DNA of 64,000 nucleotides from Candidatus Cryptobacteroides intestinavium (GTDB taxonomy: Bacteria > Bacteroidota > Bacteroidia > Bacteroidales > UBA932). Below are positions 8,147 to 18,225 of this stretch, one piece after another. The stretch covers positions 1 to 64,000 of the forward strand of contig JADIMI010000007.1 of NCBI GenBank assembly GCA_017694845.1, read 5' to 3'. Both the position numbers and the translations under genes were made by a program. The notes under the pieces are model-generated. The model had not been told where the DNA came from and ran no database searches. It worked only from the letters and a program-made list of their open reading frames with translations. The stretch's first letter is position 1; each line of letters opens with the position of its first letter.

Positions 8147-9445
8147 TTACAGGCTCCAGGTCCCGCGCATCGGCTGGTCGACAAGACGGTTAGCCTCCTC
8201 GTCTCCGATGAAAAGCTGAGTCACAGGATCGAACCGGAGTGTCCTGCCGAGACGCAGGGCGCACACTCCCATATTGACTATCGTCGAACTGTGGTAGCCA
8301 TTGTCCTCATTGAGTGCGAAATGCTTGCGGCTCCTTACGCAATCTATGAAATCAGTGTTCTGTGGAGCCGGATCCGGCATCTCCGAAATCAGTTCCATTA
8401 CATCAGGTATCGTACACTCGAAGCCTTTGTACACCTTGCCTTTCGGACCCTCGATGTACGGGACTTTCCCTTTGCTCTCGAATCCTTCCCCCTCGAGGAT
8501 GATCCGGCATCCGTCTTCGTATGTATAGGTGATGCTCCGCCATATCCCCACTGCATCCGGATGCTGCTGCGGCGCGTCCACCTCCACCTTTACCGGGAAG
8601 GTATCATCCTTTCCGAGGATATACTGCACAGGGTCGATGTAATGCTGTCCCATATCGGCCAGCCCGCCGCCGTCATAGTCCCAGTACCCGCGGAAGGTCT
8701 GGTGCACACGGTGAGGGTTGTACGGCTTGTACGGTGCCGGGCCGAGCCACATATCATAGTCAAGGGCGGCCGGAACCGGCTGAGGCACGAGATTTTCCCT
8801 CCCAGTCCAGAAGAACTTCCACGTAAACCCTGTCGCACCGGAGATCCTCACTGTCAACGGCCAGCCGAGCAGTCCGCTGTCGACCAGCTTCTTCAGAGGC
8901 TCCACCGTCGTCCCAAGGCCATAGAACGTGTCCTGGAAGCGGAACCACGTGTTCAGGCGGAAGATCCTCCCGTTGCGTCTCACCGCCTCTCGCACACGCC
9001 TGCCTTCTCCTATCGTTCGCGTCATTGGCTTCTCGCAGAATATGTCCTTGCCAGCATTCGCTGCCTCGACGGCCATCAGACCGTGCCAGTGAGGCGGTGT
9101 CGCAATATGGACTATGTCGACGTTCGGGTCATGGATCAGGTCACGGTAGTCCTTGTACGTCTGCAGGGTCTGTCCGAACTTCTGCTTCCCCAGCTCGACG
9201 GCTCCCTTCAGATGGTCGGAGTCGACATCACAGATCGCCACAAGACGGCATCTCTCATCGCTCGAGAAATGATGGCCGGACTTTCCGATCCCTCCGACTC
9301 CGATTACACCCTTGGTCAGCTGGTCGCTCGGTGCGACATACCGCCTGTCTCCGTTCATCGCTCCGAGGACGTGCCTCGGCAATATTGTGAACAAGGCCGC
9401 TCCTGCTCCGGCCTTCTTCAGAAAACTTCTTCTGCTCTTGTCCAT
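8147..9445 (-). CDS. Gfo/Idh/MocA family oxidoreductase with TAT signal
   Basis: MDKSRRSFLKKAGAGAALF; GVIGVGGIGKSGHH; HIATPPHWHGLMAVEAANAGKDIFCEKPMTRTIGEGRR. Confidence 0.93.
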   Translation of the reverse strand: MDKSRRSFLKKAGAGAALFTILPRHVLGAMNGDRRYVAPSDQLTKGVIGVGGIGKSGHHFSSDERCRLVAICDVDSDHLKGAVELGKQKFGQTLQTYKDYRDLIHDPNVDIVHIATPPHWHGLMAVEAANAGKDIFCEKPMTRTIGEGRRVREAVRRNGRIFRLNTWFRFQDTFYGLGTTVEPLKKLVDSGLLGWPLTVRISGATGFTWKFFWTGRENLVPQPVPAALDYDMWLGPAPYKPYNPHRVHQTFRGYWDYDGGGLADMGQHYIDPVQYILGKDDTFPVKVEVDAPQQHPDAVGIWRSITYTYEDGCRIILEGEGFESKGKVPYIEGPKGKVYKGFECTIPDVMELISEMPDPAPQNTDFIDCVRSRKHFALNEDNGYHSSTIVNMGVCALRLGRTLRFDPVTQLFIGDEEANRLVDQPMRGTWSL

Positions 9446-9516
9446 ATCATTAAATATTAATTTCTACAAATATACGTAAAGTTATCATATTAAGAAGCTT
9501 GATTCAAGACACTTCC

Positions 9517-11718
9517 CTACTCTTTCACACAGCGGACATTCCAGCCGGCGCCGAGATACGCATTGAAAGAAGTCGTGGTCCCGTAATCTGTCCGGTACGG
9601 TACATTTTCAGATACATTGGCAATGGAAATGAAAGCTGTTCCATTATCGATAGAACTGATCAGGCTGCCTCCGAATGCGGCCTGTCTCTGTCCGCTGTCA
9701 GGAACATATATATCCATCGATGCGCTGTAATATCCGTGCCAGCCGGAGACATCATTGAGATCAGAGAAGCTCCAGGCAGCACGCGGCATCACCTTCCAGC
9801 CGGGAGGACAAGGGTCATAGACAGTCTTGACATTGTCACTCGCCTCTCCCTGTGGATCCTTGTCCGGATTACCCCACAGATATTTCCAGACCCTGGCATT
9901 CTCTGTTCCGGAAAGATCACTGCGCGTCCAGTTATAGTCATCCTTTGCGATGTCGCTTCCCGACCAGCACATCCATCGGTACGGATACCTGACAGACTCC
10001 TCGACAGCCTGGTCTACAGTGAATGTATTTCCGAGCGCTGAAGACAGCTGATGACAGTTGGCTGCTGCATCGGTACCGAAAATCAGGTCAGAGAAACCCA
10101 ATGTCTGCTTGTCCGCAGCCTGTCTTAAAGCCTCGACCGGAGTATGCGTCGGGAGTCCCCAGCTTCTGTCTCCTCCCGTAACGCCCGATACCGCAACATA
10201 TTCAGCTGCCGCAGGGAACGGGTCCTTGCGTCCCCACTGGTAGTAGTTGCCTATCGCCCAGGCTTCCTCCGGTGTTCCCCGAACTTCGGGTCCGGCGGAG
10301 GCACCGAGGTTACGGTCCATCATTACATAGCCGTTGGCGGCAGGCCTGGATGCGGAGTCTGCATTATAGCAATTGCCTGCCGCCCAGATGTTCCAGCTCC
10401 ATAGAATCGTGCCTTCCGAATCGTATGCCGCAAGGAGTGCATTTCCTGTCACGTATTCCGCCGGAGTGGTGAAGCTGGCCATACCTGTCTCCGGATCGTA
10501 GCTGACGCTTCCGATGACCACAGGACTTTCATTGATATAACCATCCGCTGTCTTCGGGGTATTGTACCATACCAGACCGACGGACGCAGGCGCGATCTCG
10601 AGATCCGGTGCCGTATAGCTGCGTGTTATCTGCGTGCCATCTGACTCCGACCAGGTGAACGACCGCTCAATACCGTTCCCCTTGACCGTCGCATCAAAGG
10701 TATATGTCGTCGCAGGATAGGAAACTATGTAGGTGTTGGCAGTGCCATCCGCACTCAGGTCTACAGTCGCCGCATCATCCGGATTCACTTCCAGACCGGC
10801 ATAAGTCATATAATATGTATCGCCTGCAAGAAAACCTCCCTCAGGGGCGGCCTTGCCTTCTGCGACAGTATATTCGTTGCCGTTTATGACAGCCTTGACG
10901 GTGAAAGTCTTGCCGGCATGACCCGGAGTAATGAACATCTGCCATATGGAAACGGAGCAGGGCTGTATCATCTGACTTCCGGAAAGCGTGATGCCGCTGG
11001 TGGAAGTACCGGCTGCCGGTATGACTGTCCCGGTCCTGAGATCGACTGTGGAACCCTCTCCAAGAGAGACTGTCTCCGTATCATCATCGCAGCTGAATAT
11101 GAGTTCATCCACAATCGCAGGGCGGTCGGTGGAGAGACGGATTTCAAGTATCGAAAACAGGTGGGAGAATTTCAGATCTATCATCTGTGACTCATATTCC
11201 TCACCGGTAAACTGTATATCTTCCGCCTTTGCATACATAAAATCGAGGGCCGCAAATTCTCCCTGAGGACGGGCCGGATCGAATTTCTGTTCTGCAGGAA
11301 GAGTGACAGGGACAGCTCCGGCATCTGCGATATTCCCTTCAGTGTACGGATAGTAGGCATAGAAACTGTGACTGCCCGGTGCCTTACTGATAATCATATC
11401 CGAGGATATGGCAGTAAAAACGGCATTCTGCCCTGCCGCTGTATTCTGATAGCCATAGTTGGCTGCGACGGACACACCATCCGCCACACAGAATACACCG
11501 ATCCTGTCTTTATCGGCCCACTGCACCGTGACGGACTCTTCGGTGTCCTCATACGAGGTCCGGGTTCCTGCAAGGCGCTCCACGGAACCGGAGAATCTGA
11601 CTGCATCCTCCGGCATTGCAGGCGCTGTATATTCTGTTATTTCTTCCTTTGCACACGCTGTCGCAAAAAGAACGGACAGTGCGGCAAGATACGATGTATA
11701 TTTCATTTTGTATTGCAT
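9517..11718 (-). CDS. Fimbrillin-like lipoprotein with C-terminal FISUMP domain (paralog 1)
   Basis: Lipobox LFATACAKEE; DRIGVFCVADG, ANYGYQN, FYAYYPY (Mfa-like); DRNLGAS, YYQWGRKDPFP, YDPCPPGWKVMPRAAW, GAGWNVRCVKE. Confidence 0.82.
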   Translation of the reverse strand: MQYKMKYTSYLAALSVLFATACAKEEITEYTAPAMPEDAVRFSGSVERLAGTRTSYEDTEESVTVQWADKDRIGVFCVADGVSVAANYGYQNTAAGQNAVFTAISSDMIISKAPGSHSFYAYYPYTEGNIADAGAVPVTLPAEQKFDPARPQGEFAALDFMYAKAEDIQFTGEEYESQMIDLKFSHLFSILEIRLSTDRPAIVDELIFSCDDDTETVSLGEGSTVDLRTGTVIPAAGTSTSGITLSGSQMIQPCSVSIWQMFITPGHAGKTFTVKAVINGNEYTVAEGKAAPEGGFLAGDTYYMTYAGLEVNPDDAATVDLSADGTANTYIVSYPATTYTFDATVKGNGIERSFTWSESDGTQITRSYTAPDLEIAPASVGLVWYNTPKTADGYINESPVVIGSVSYDPETGMASFTTPAEYVTGNALLAAYDSEGTILWSWNIWAAGNCYNADSASRPAANGYVMMDRNLGASAGPEVRGTPEEAWAIGNYYQWGRKDPFPAAAEYVAVSGVTGGDRSWGLPTHTPVEALRQAADKQTLGFSDLIFGTDAAANCHQLSSALGNTFTVDQAVEESVRYPYRWMCWSGSDIAKDDYNWTRSDLSGTENARVWKYLWGNPDKDPQGEASDNVKTVYDPCPPGWKVMPRAAWSFSDLNDVSGWHGYYSASMDIYVPDSGQRQAAFGGSLISSIDNGTAFISIANVSENVPYRTDYGTTTSFNAYLGAGWNVRCVKE

Positions 11719-11740
11719 TATGTTGTCTTTTCTTGGTTTT

Positions 11741-11812
11741 CAGATTCTTCGCTTCGCTCAGAATGACAATCAGCTTCGCTCAGAATGACAATCAGCTTCG
11801 CTCAGAATGACA
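11741..11812. repeat. Dispersed hairpin repeat with 22-bp ladder
   Basis: CAGATTCTTCGCTTCGCTCAGAATGACA; CAGAATGACA at 11759 and 11781, CAGAATGACAT at 11803. Confidence 0.9.
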
Positions 11813-14146
11813 TTACCACTCCTTCTTGTCGAAGTTGTCAAGCTGTCCGTCAGGCAGTGCCTGGCCGACAGGAATCTTCATACAGCGCACGGCACAGCCT
11901 CTTGCAGTGTTTTCAGAATACGTTCTGCTTTCGACAGTAATATCAGGAATGACCACCTGATTTCCCGAGAAATAATTCCATTCTGCATTGAACCGGCCTA
12001 TGGCAGCATCGTAGGATCCATCAAACCAATAGCTTCCTCCGACATAACCGTTGCAGGAACCGATGTAACTGGTCGGCGATCCGTTGGTGTTGTGCCACCA
12101 CTCTCCTCCGGTGAACGGTATATAGAACCGGCCATCTATCAGGGCTCCCCTGCCTTCAGGCGACACTTCCGCCACTTCCTCGGATTCATTGTCCGTAAGG
12201 ACGTTCCATGCAGCCTTGCTCATCACTTTATATCCAGGAGGACAAGGGTCGTAGATCGTTTTGACACCGATCGGGTCACTATGGTCCGGATTACCCCATG
12301 CCGCCTTCGCTCCCGGCAGATACTGCCCGTCCTTATTCAGCCAGAGATGCGGGTTCTCCGTACCTGTATACAGGACATCCTCCGCTGTCAGGGAACCTGC
12401 GGAGATGCACAGAGATGCATCGTTGGCAAAGATATTGCCTTCCGTCACCCTGCCGTACGCCTCATACGGACCGACACGGAGTGATTCTATCGGTGTAAAG
12501 CCTGGGGCGAACCACAGACCTGTCATTACATTGGTAATCGCGCTCGTATAGTCAGGAAGTCCAGGGAACGGATCCTTTCTTCCCCATTGGTATACATTTC
12601 CGGTCGTCGATGCCAGAGTGACATAATTGACTCCGCTTCCTGTCCCTGCATCCGATGGGTCTATAAGCGCTCCCAGATCCCTGGTCATAAACGTATAGTC
12701 CCCTTTGGTGAACTGGCTGGATGCATCTGCAGGATCATATCCATCCGTAATCACCAGGTTCCAGCTCCACAGCACCTTGCTGGTGATCTGACGTGTCACC
12801 GGATCTACATCCACCGTCCCGTAATCTACATCATCTTCAAATGCAGCCACCAGGATATTTCCCGGATTCAATGTTTCAGGAGTCTTGAAATAGATATACC
12901 CGTCCGGAGCCAGTACAAGCGTCGACAGATCAATCGGAGAGTCAGTATGGGACCACGGTCCATATTGTGTCTGAAGTCTTGTATACCAGAGCACCAGTGC
13001 GCTCTTCGGTGCAATGGCGATGTCCTCTTCGGTATATGGCAGTCCTTCGAGATCAGGGACGGCACCGTTACCCTTGACATCCGCACGGAAGCGGTAGATT
13101 GTATTAGGAGCCGTGACGTAGTAGCAGTTGGCAGTGGCATCGGCGCTCAGGTCAGTCACCGGCTCGGCATCTTCAGGTGCAATATAAAGGCCATCGACAG
13201 TCACCACGTATGTCCTGCCTCCGACAAGACCTCCTTCAGGGACCACAAGCGGCTGGTCCATCTTATATTCATTGCCGTTGACCTCGGCTATGATATCGAA
13301 AGACCTGCCTGCATGCCCCGGGGATATGAGCATCTGATATGATACGTACTGTCCTATCATAGAACTGAGGCTGCCTTCAAGACGGATCTCGTTCGTGGCA
13401 TTGGCCGCAGTGATGGTCCTTGTAGTGAGGTCTACAGTGGAACCTTCTCCGAAAGAGACCGCCTCACCCTGTTCAGTGCAGCGGAAGACAAGCGCATCCA
13501 TCTTCACAAACTCCGTAGTACGGATATTCACCTGAAGCACAGGGAAAAGATGATGGAAATCAAGAGCGACCGGCTGATCTTCCCCCACTTCTGCCCGGGT
13601 CTGGTCCTGAGCCTCCGCATACATAAAGTCGATATCGGAGAAATAGTCTATAGGCGCAGATGAGAGCCATTGCTGGACTGCAGGCAGCTCTACCGGCACA
13701 GCCCTCGGATCCGCATCGCTGCCCGAGGACGTCTTCTTATATGGATAATAGGCATAAAAATCATGCGGAGTGGACTCATCGCTCCAGTATGCCACTTCCT
13801 CCGGAAGAAGATATTCTGAAAAGTCAGCTGTCCTGGAACTGCCGACGGTCCTGTTGCGGTATCCATAGTTGGCTGCAGTGAGTACGGGATTGTCACTTCC
13901 TTCACCGACCTCACAGAAAAGGCCGATCATATCCCCCGTAGACCACTGTACCGATATTCTGTCCGCCTGGTCTTCATATACGGTTCGGGTGGACGGGTCG
14001 TCTGTCCGTTCATCAGTCTCCACAGTGCCCGAGAAACAGATCCCGTCTATGTCAAGAGACTGCTGCAGTTCTTCCTGCAGTTCTTCCCTGGTGCATCCGG
14101 CCGACAGAAGCACGGCCAGTATGGTTATATATGGAATATATTTCAT
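11813..14146 (-). CDS. Fimbrillin-like lipoprotein with C-terminal FISUMP domain (paralog 2)
   Basis: Lipobox LLSAGCTREE; DMIGLFCEVGEG, FYAYYPYKK; VYQWGRKDPFPG, YDPCPPGYKVMSKAAW. Confidence 0.82.
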   Translation of the reverse strand: MKYIPYITILAVLLSAGCTREELQEELQQSLDIDGICFSGTVETDERTDDPSTRTVYEDQADRISVQWSTGDMIGLFCEVGEGSDNPVLTAANYGYRNRTVGSSRTADFSEYLLPEEVAYWSDESTPHDFYAYYPYKKTSSGSDADPRAVPVELPAVQQWLSSAPIDYFSDIDFMYAEAQDQTRAEVGEDQPVALDFHHLFPVLQVNIRTTEFVKMDALVFRCTEQGEAVSFGEGSTVDLTTRTITAANATNEIRLEGSLSSMIGQYVSYQMLISPGHAGRSFDIIAEVNGNEYKMDQPLVVPEGGLVGGRTYVVTVDGLYIAPEDAEPVTDLSADATANCYYVTAPNTIYRFRADVKGNGAVPDLEGLPYTEEDIAIAPKSALVLWYTRLQTQYGPWSHTDSPIDLSTLVLAPDGYIYFKTPETLNPGNILVAAFEDDVDYGTVDVDPVTRQITSKVLWSWNLVITDGYDPADASSQFTKGDYTFMTRDLGALIDPSDAGTGSGVNYVTLASTTGNVYQWGRKDPFPGLPDYTSAITNVMTGLWFAPGFTPIESLRVGPYEAYGRVTEGNIFANDASLCISAGSLTAEDVLYTGTENPHLWLNKDGQYLPGAKAAWGNPDHSDPIGVKTIYDPCPPGYKVMSKAAWNVLTDNESEEVAEVSPEGRGALIDGRFYIPFTGGEWWHNTNGSPTSYIGSCNGYVGGSYWFDGSYDAAIGRFNAEWNYFSGNQVVIPDITVESRTYSENTARGCAVRCMKIPVGQALPDGQLDNFDKKEW

Positions 14147-14168
14147 TGTCTTGTGTTTTTTTCTTTAT

Positions 14169-14240
14169 CAGATTCTTCGCTTCGCTCAGAATGACAGTAT
14201 GATTCGTTCAGAATGACAGTATGATTCGCTCAGAATGACA
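14169..14240. repeat. Dispersed hairpin repeat with 22-bp ladder
   Basis: CAGAATGACA at 14187, 14209, 14231. Confidence 0.9.
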
Positions 14241-14244
14241 GTAA

Positions 14245-17088
14245 TCAGTTCCAGTCCTCCTTCTCGAAATCATCCACATTCCCTCCTGGATTTGACGAAT
14301 TCTGGACATACATTGCCTTCTGGAGCGCCTCTACGAAGACCGGTCCCATCACCGTCTCGAAACAGCCGGCATTAGGATGGACATCATCATTCCTGTATTC
14401 CTGCTTCAATGCCCCGTTCTCATCCACGAGGACAGAATAATAGTCGACATAGACGAATCCGTTCTCCTCGCAGTATGCCTTTATAAGTTCATTGAGATGT
14501 CTGATGCGAGGTATTACCGGATTTTCTTCATTCCAGGCATCATCCAGCCAGCCTATCCGGCCTGCAGGAGGCGTGGAGCCTATCATCACCTTTATTCCCC
14601 AGGAAGCTGCCTGTTCAGCCATTGTCCTGATGTTTTCGAAGATTTCCTCCTCTATAGGGATATCAGGCTCATTGTCATTATTGGCCATATCGTTGATACC
14701 TCCCATAATATGTACGACCTTAGGATCATTGGCTATGGCCTGGGAGAAGAACCGGGTGACAAAATTCGCGGTCGTAGTTCCATCCGCACCGAATGCGATG
14801 CAGTTATGGTCAGGGAAGAATGTCGGAACATAGCTGTTCCACGTCCTCGTAATGGAGTCTCCGATAAGTACACAGGCCGGACCTGAATGAGACAGCGAAA
14901 GGCTTCCGGTATCATCCTTGACGCAACGTACATTATAGCCTGCACCAAGATATGAATTGGCTGTCGATGCTCCCCACTGGTTCGCCTGCCACTGGTTATC
15001 TGACGTCACGTTGGCTGTCTCAAGGAACATTGTCCCTCCGGTAAGCGCCTGAATGAGGCTTCCTCCGAAACTTGCCTGCCTCTGACCGGTACAAGGGAAA
15101 TAGAATCCTGTCTTTTCACTGTAATAGCCGTTGTCCAGCGTCGTAAGGTTCGCCGCTGCAAAGACGTATGCTTCACGGGGCATCACTTTCCAGCCAGGAG
15201 GGCAAGGGTCATAGATTGTCTTGAGATTGTCCGCTTCCTCCGAACCGTATTCAGGATCCACGGCCGGGCAGCCCCACAGATAGCGCCATACCTTGGCATT
15301 GCCGGTTCCGGAAAGGCTTCCGCTGCGGGTCCAGTTATAGTTGTCGTTGGTACAGTTGCTTTCGGATGCAGACATCCATCTGTAAGGATATCTTATGGAT
15401 GCTTCCACCGCCTGGTCGACTGTATAGCTGTTTCCCAAAGCTCCCGAGAGCTGATAACAGTTGGCCGCTGCATCCGTACCGAAAATCAGGTCATTGAAGC
15501 CGAGTGTCTGCCGGTCCGCACTCTGCCGGTATTCTTCGACCGGTGTATGCGCAGGAAGTCCCCAGCTGCCCGTAGTTGAGCCGAGACTTGATTTCACCCC
15601 GCTGTTTGCCACATATTCAGCCGCTGCCGGGAACGGATCCTTGCGCCCCCACTGATAGTAATTGCCGACAGCGAGCACGGCCTGCTCCGCCGGAGAGTGC
15701 ATGACCTCCGGACCGGCAGCGGCTCCGAGATTCCTGTCCATCATAATATACCGTCCGGCACGGCCTGCCGATGCATCAGGATCATAGTTCTCCGCCGCCC
15801 AGATATTCCAGCTCCAGAGTATTTCCCCTCTGTCATCATATGCAGCCAGAAGCACATTGCCCGGCACGAACGGATCCGGAGTAGTGAAGAACACCATACC
15901 GAGTTCATATTTCAGTGATTCCAGCACTATAGGACATCTGTCCGCATAGCCATCGGCTGTCTTCGGAGTATTGTACCATACCACCCTTACATCCGCAGGA
16001 TTGATATCAAGATCCGAATATGAACGGGTTATCTCAGTGCCATCGCTCTCTGTCCAGGTGAAAGTCCTCGGCACCCCGTTCCCCTTGACCGTAGCACTGA
16101 ATCTGTACTGTGCCCCGGCCTTCGACACTATATATGTGTTGGCTGTTCCATCTGCACACAGATCCTCTGAATTCTCATAGCCATCCGAGCCCTTGTACTC
16201 GAAATCGACCGGATACGTTGTCAGTGTACCGGCATTGATACCGCCATCAGGAACGGCAAGGTCACCGAGAGAGACAGACTTGTCAGTGCCGTATTCCATA
16301 TCCAGAGAGAGGACAAGCCCCCTGGCAAGGGGATTTACTGCAAAATAGACGGTCACCGGTTCCCCGTAGATACTGACAGGTTCCGTAAAGTCATACTCGA
16401 TCTTATTTGACGGACTCACCGAAGAATCCCATGTGACAGTGCCGTCGACAAGATTGAGCACGCCCCCTTCAGATGCCAGACCGACACCCTGGTCTGCAGT
16501 GAGTGTAAGTTTCCTGGCAGATGGAACAGGGACATTGGACGTGATGTCCAGCCTTATGATCGCCGCTACGCTCGAGAAGTCAAGAGGGATATCCCGGACA
16601 GCCGGATCCACTTCCATTGATGATGCATACAGATTGAGATTCTCTTTCACGGAAGCCGTCTCTCCCGGTCTGCCTCCCTGTCTGGAAGAAACGGCGACAG
16701 GAATGGAGGTATAGTCATCGACAGAAGCCCTGTACGGATAGTAGGCGTAGATATCCCGCACTCCTGCGTCGGTCCCGTCCCATTCAATACCCTTGTCTCT
16801 GGATGGGCTGATAAATCTCACGCTTCCGGCCTCGTTGGAATAGGCCGCATAATAGACATTGCTCTGCTCGACCCGGCCATCAGCTACAGTGAACAGTCCA
16901 ATACGGTCCACATCTGCTTCCCACAGCAGGTTGAAGGCCTCTTCCGACGAACCTGAAGCCGTAAAGGTCGCAGTCCCTGTGAAAGCGACAGCATCCGGAT
17001 TGTACTCAGGTCCTTTCAGTTCTTCTTTCCGGCAGGCGAAAAGAGCCGCTGCCGCAAGCAGAAATGTCAAGAGTCTCGATGCTTTCAT
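14245..17088 (-). CDS. Fimbrillin-like/FISUMP lipoprotein fused to C-terminal SGNH/GDSL hydrolase (paralog 3)
   Basis: Start MKASRLLTFLLAAAALFACRKEE; YYQWGRKDPFPAAAEYVANSGV, YDPCPPGWKVMPREAY; then VLIGDSIT, GGINDM, DDVHPN. Confidence 0.82.
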   Translation of the reverse strand: MKASRLLTFLLAAAALFACRKEELKGPEYNPDAVAFTGTATFTASGSSEEAFNLLWEADVDRIGLFTVADGRVEQSNVYYAAYSNEAGSVRFISPSRDKGIEWDGTDAGVRDIYAYYPYRASVDDYTSIPVAVSSRQGGRPGETASVKENLNLYASSMEVDPAVRDIPLDFSSVAAIIRLDITSNVPVPSARKLTLTADQGVGLASEGGVLNLVDGTVTWDSSVSPSNKIEYDFTEPVSIYGEPVTVYFAVNPLARGLVLSLDMEYGTDKSVSLGDLAVPDGGINAGTLTTYPVDFEYKGSDGYENSEDLCADGTANTYIVSKAGAQYRFSATVKGNGVPRTFTWTESDGTEITRSYSDLDINPADVRVVWYNTPKTADGYADRCPIVLESLKYELGMVFFTTPDPFVPGNVLLAAYDDRGEILWSWNIWAAENYDPDASAGRAGRYIMMDRNLGAAAGPEVMHSPAEQAVLAVGNYYQWGRKDPFPAAAEYVANSGVKSSLGSTTGSWGLPAHTPVEEYRQSADRQTLGFNDLIFGTDAAANCYQLSGALGNSYTVDQAVEASIRYPYRWMSASESNCTNDNYNWTRSGSLSGTGNAKVWRYLWGCPAVDPEYGSEEADNLKTIYDPCPPGWKVMPREAYVFAAANLTTLDNGYYSEKTGFYFPCTGQRQASFGGSLIQALTGGTMFLETANVTSDNQWQANQWGASTANSYLGAGYNVRCVKDDTGSLSLSHSGPACVLIGDSITRTWNSYVPTFFPDHNCIAFGADGTTTANFVTRFFSQAIANDPKVVHIMGGINDMANNDNEPDIPIEEEIFENIRTMAEQAASWGIKVMIGSTPPAGRIGWLDDAWNEENPVIPRIRHLNELIKAYCEENGFVYVDYYSVLVDENGALKQEYRNDDVHPNAGCFETVMGPVFVEALQKAMYVQNSSNPGGNVDDFEKEDWN

Positions 17089-17254
17089 AAATGTATCAGT
17101 TATTAGTGTTAAATCAATTATGCAGTTGAACAAATTTCTTAATTATTACTATGTATGGAGGATAAAATAATACATAAAAAGGCCAATTTCATTTTATCAC
17201 GGTCCATATTTCAATCATTTCATCGCCTTAGCCGCCATTATGAGGACAACGGCA

Positions 17255-18223
17255 TCACAGCAGCAGTCCCACAGTAAGGCAGAGCGTGTTCCCGAGAGGC
17301 CCCTGCCCCTCAAAACGCCATGCCGCATCACAGCGGACCGGTCCGGCGATGAATCCGCAGCCGACAGCAGCCCGGTTTCCTCCGGTGACAGGAGGTCCGA
17401 GATGATATCCTGCCCTGAGGATCCCGTGTTTCAGGAAGACATACTCAGCTCCGGCCGCAGCCTCGAACGCCGATGCAGAGAAACGGTATTCCAGATCGGC
17501 CGCCAGATTCAGAACATGGTCAGATGAAAACGGCAGTCTGATGTACCCTCCGGCTCCGGCACGCACAGGCAGTCTTGAAGAAGAGCCTGAGGACGCGACA
17601 ATATCCGGCCCCAGACCGGCAGCCTTCACACCGACACCCCACCTGGCCCCATCCAGAAATCCGGCAGAATGACGGTAGACTCCCGCCGCATCGAATGACA
17701 CTCCCCTCATCGGACCCTCACCGATGCCGAGATCAGACTGCATATACATAACCGTCAGAGCTACCGAGAAATGCTCTCCGAAACCTCTGGCATAACCTGC
17801 CTCTATCGCGAAGTCATACGGATGTGCAGTCCCGACATGGTATCCCCACTCATCCGTCAGCACTATATCCTCACCGGAAATGCAGCGTACTCCTGCAAGA
17901 ATTCCGTTCCGGCCATCAATATTCCAGTATCCGCTTGCCGCATAAAGGACTTCCGACATATCAAAGTCAGTATTCCACGGGCCTGCAGCCAGATCCAGTC
18001 CGGCCTTATGCTCACCTGCAAGAACCGCCGCGGCATTGTGCCTGACAGCGGACGGATTGTCCGGAAGTATTCCGCCCGCCCCGGCCATACCTGCAGTACG
18101 AGCATCCGCATCCAGCAGCACGAACGGCATGGCCTGGCCTCCGGACTGAGCATATACGGGCTGGGCTGCCGCAACTATGATGCTTGCAATGAATATTGTT
18201 ATCGAGTTCCTCATCTTTGTCAA
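17255..18223 (-). CDS. PorV/PorQ-like outer-membrane beta-barrel protein
   Basis: Signal peptide to QPVYAQSGG; FVLLDADARTAGMAGAGGILPDNPSAVRHNAAAV; barrel-like remainder. Confidence 0.75.
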   Translation of the reverse strand: MTKMRNSITIFIASIIVAAAQPVYAQSGGQAMPFVLLDADARTAGMAGAGGILPDNPSAVRHNAAAVLAGEHKAGLDLAAGPWNTDFDMSEVLYAASGYWNIDGRNGILAGVRCISGEDIVLTDEWGYHVGTAHPYDFAIEAGYARGFGEHFSVALTVMYMQSDLGIGEGPMRGVSFDAAGVYRHSAGFLDGARWGVGVKAAGLGPDIVASSGSSSRLPVRAGAGGYIRLPFSSDHVLNLAADLEYRFSASAFEAAAGAEYVFLKHGILRAGYHLGPPVTGGNRAAVGCGFIAGPVRCDAAWRFEGQGPLGNTLCLTVGLLL

Positions 18224-18225
18224 CC

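Noticed and set aside
8291-9460. 389-aa plus-strand ORF opposite the Gfo/Idh/MocA gene
   Set aside because: Antisense shadow of a well-supported gene; no recognisable motifs or signal.
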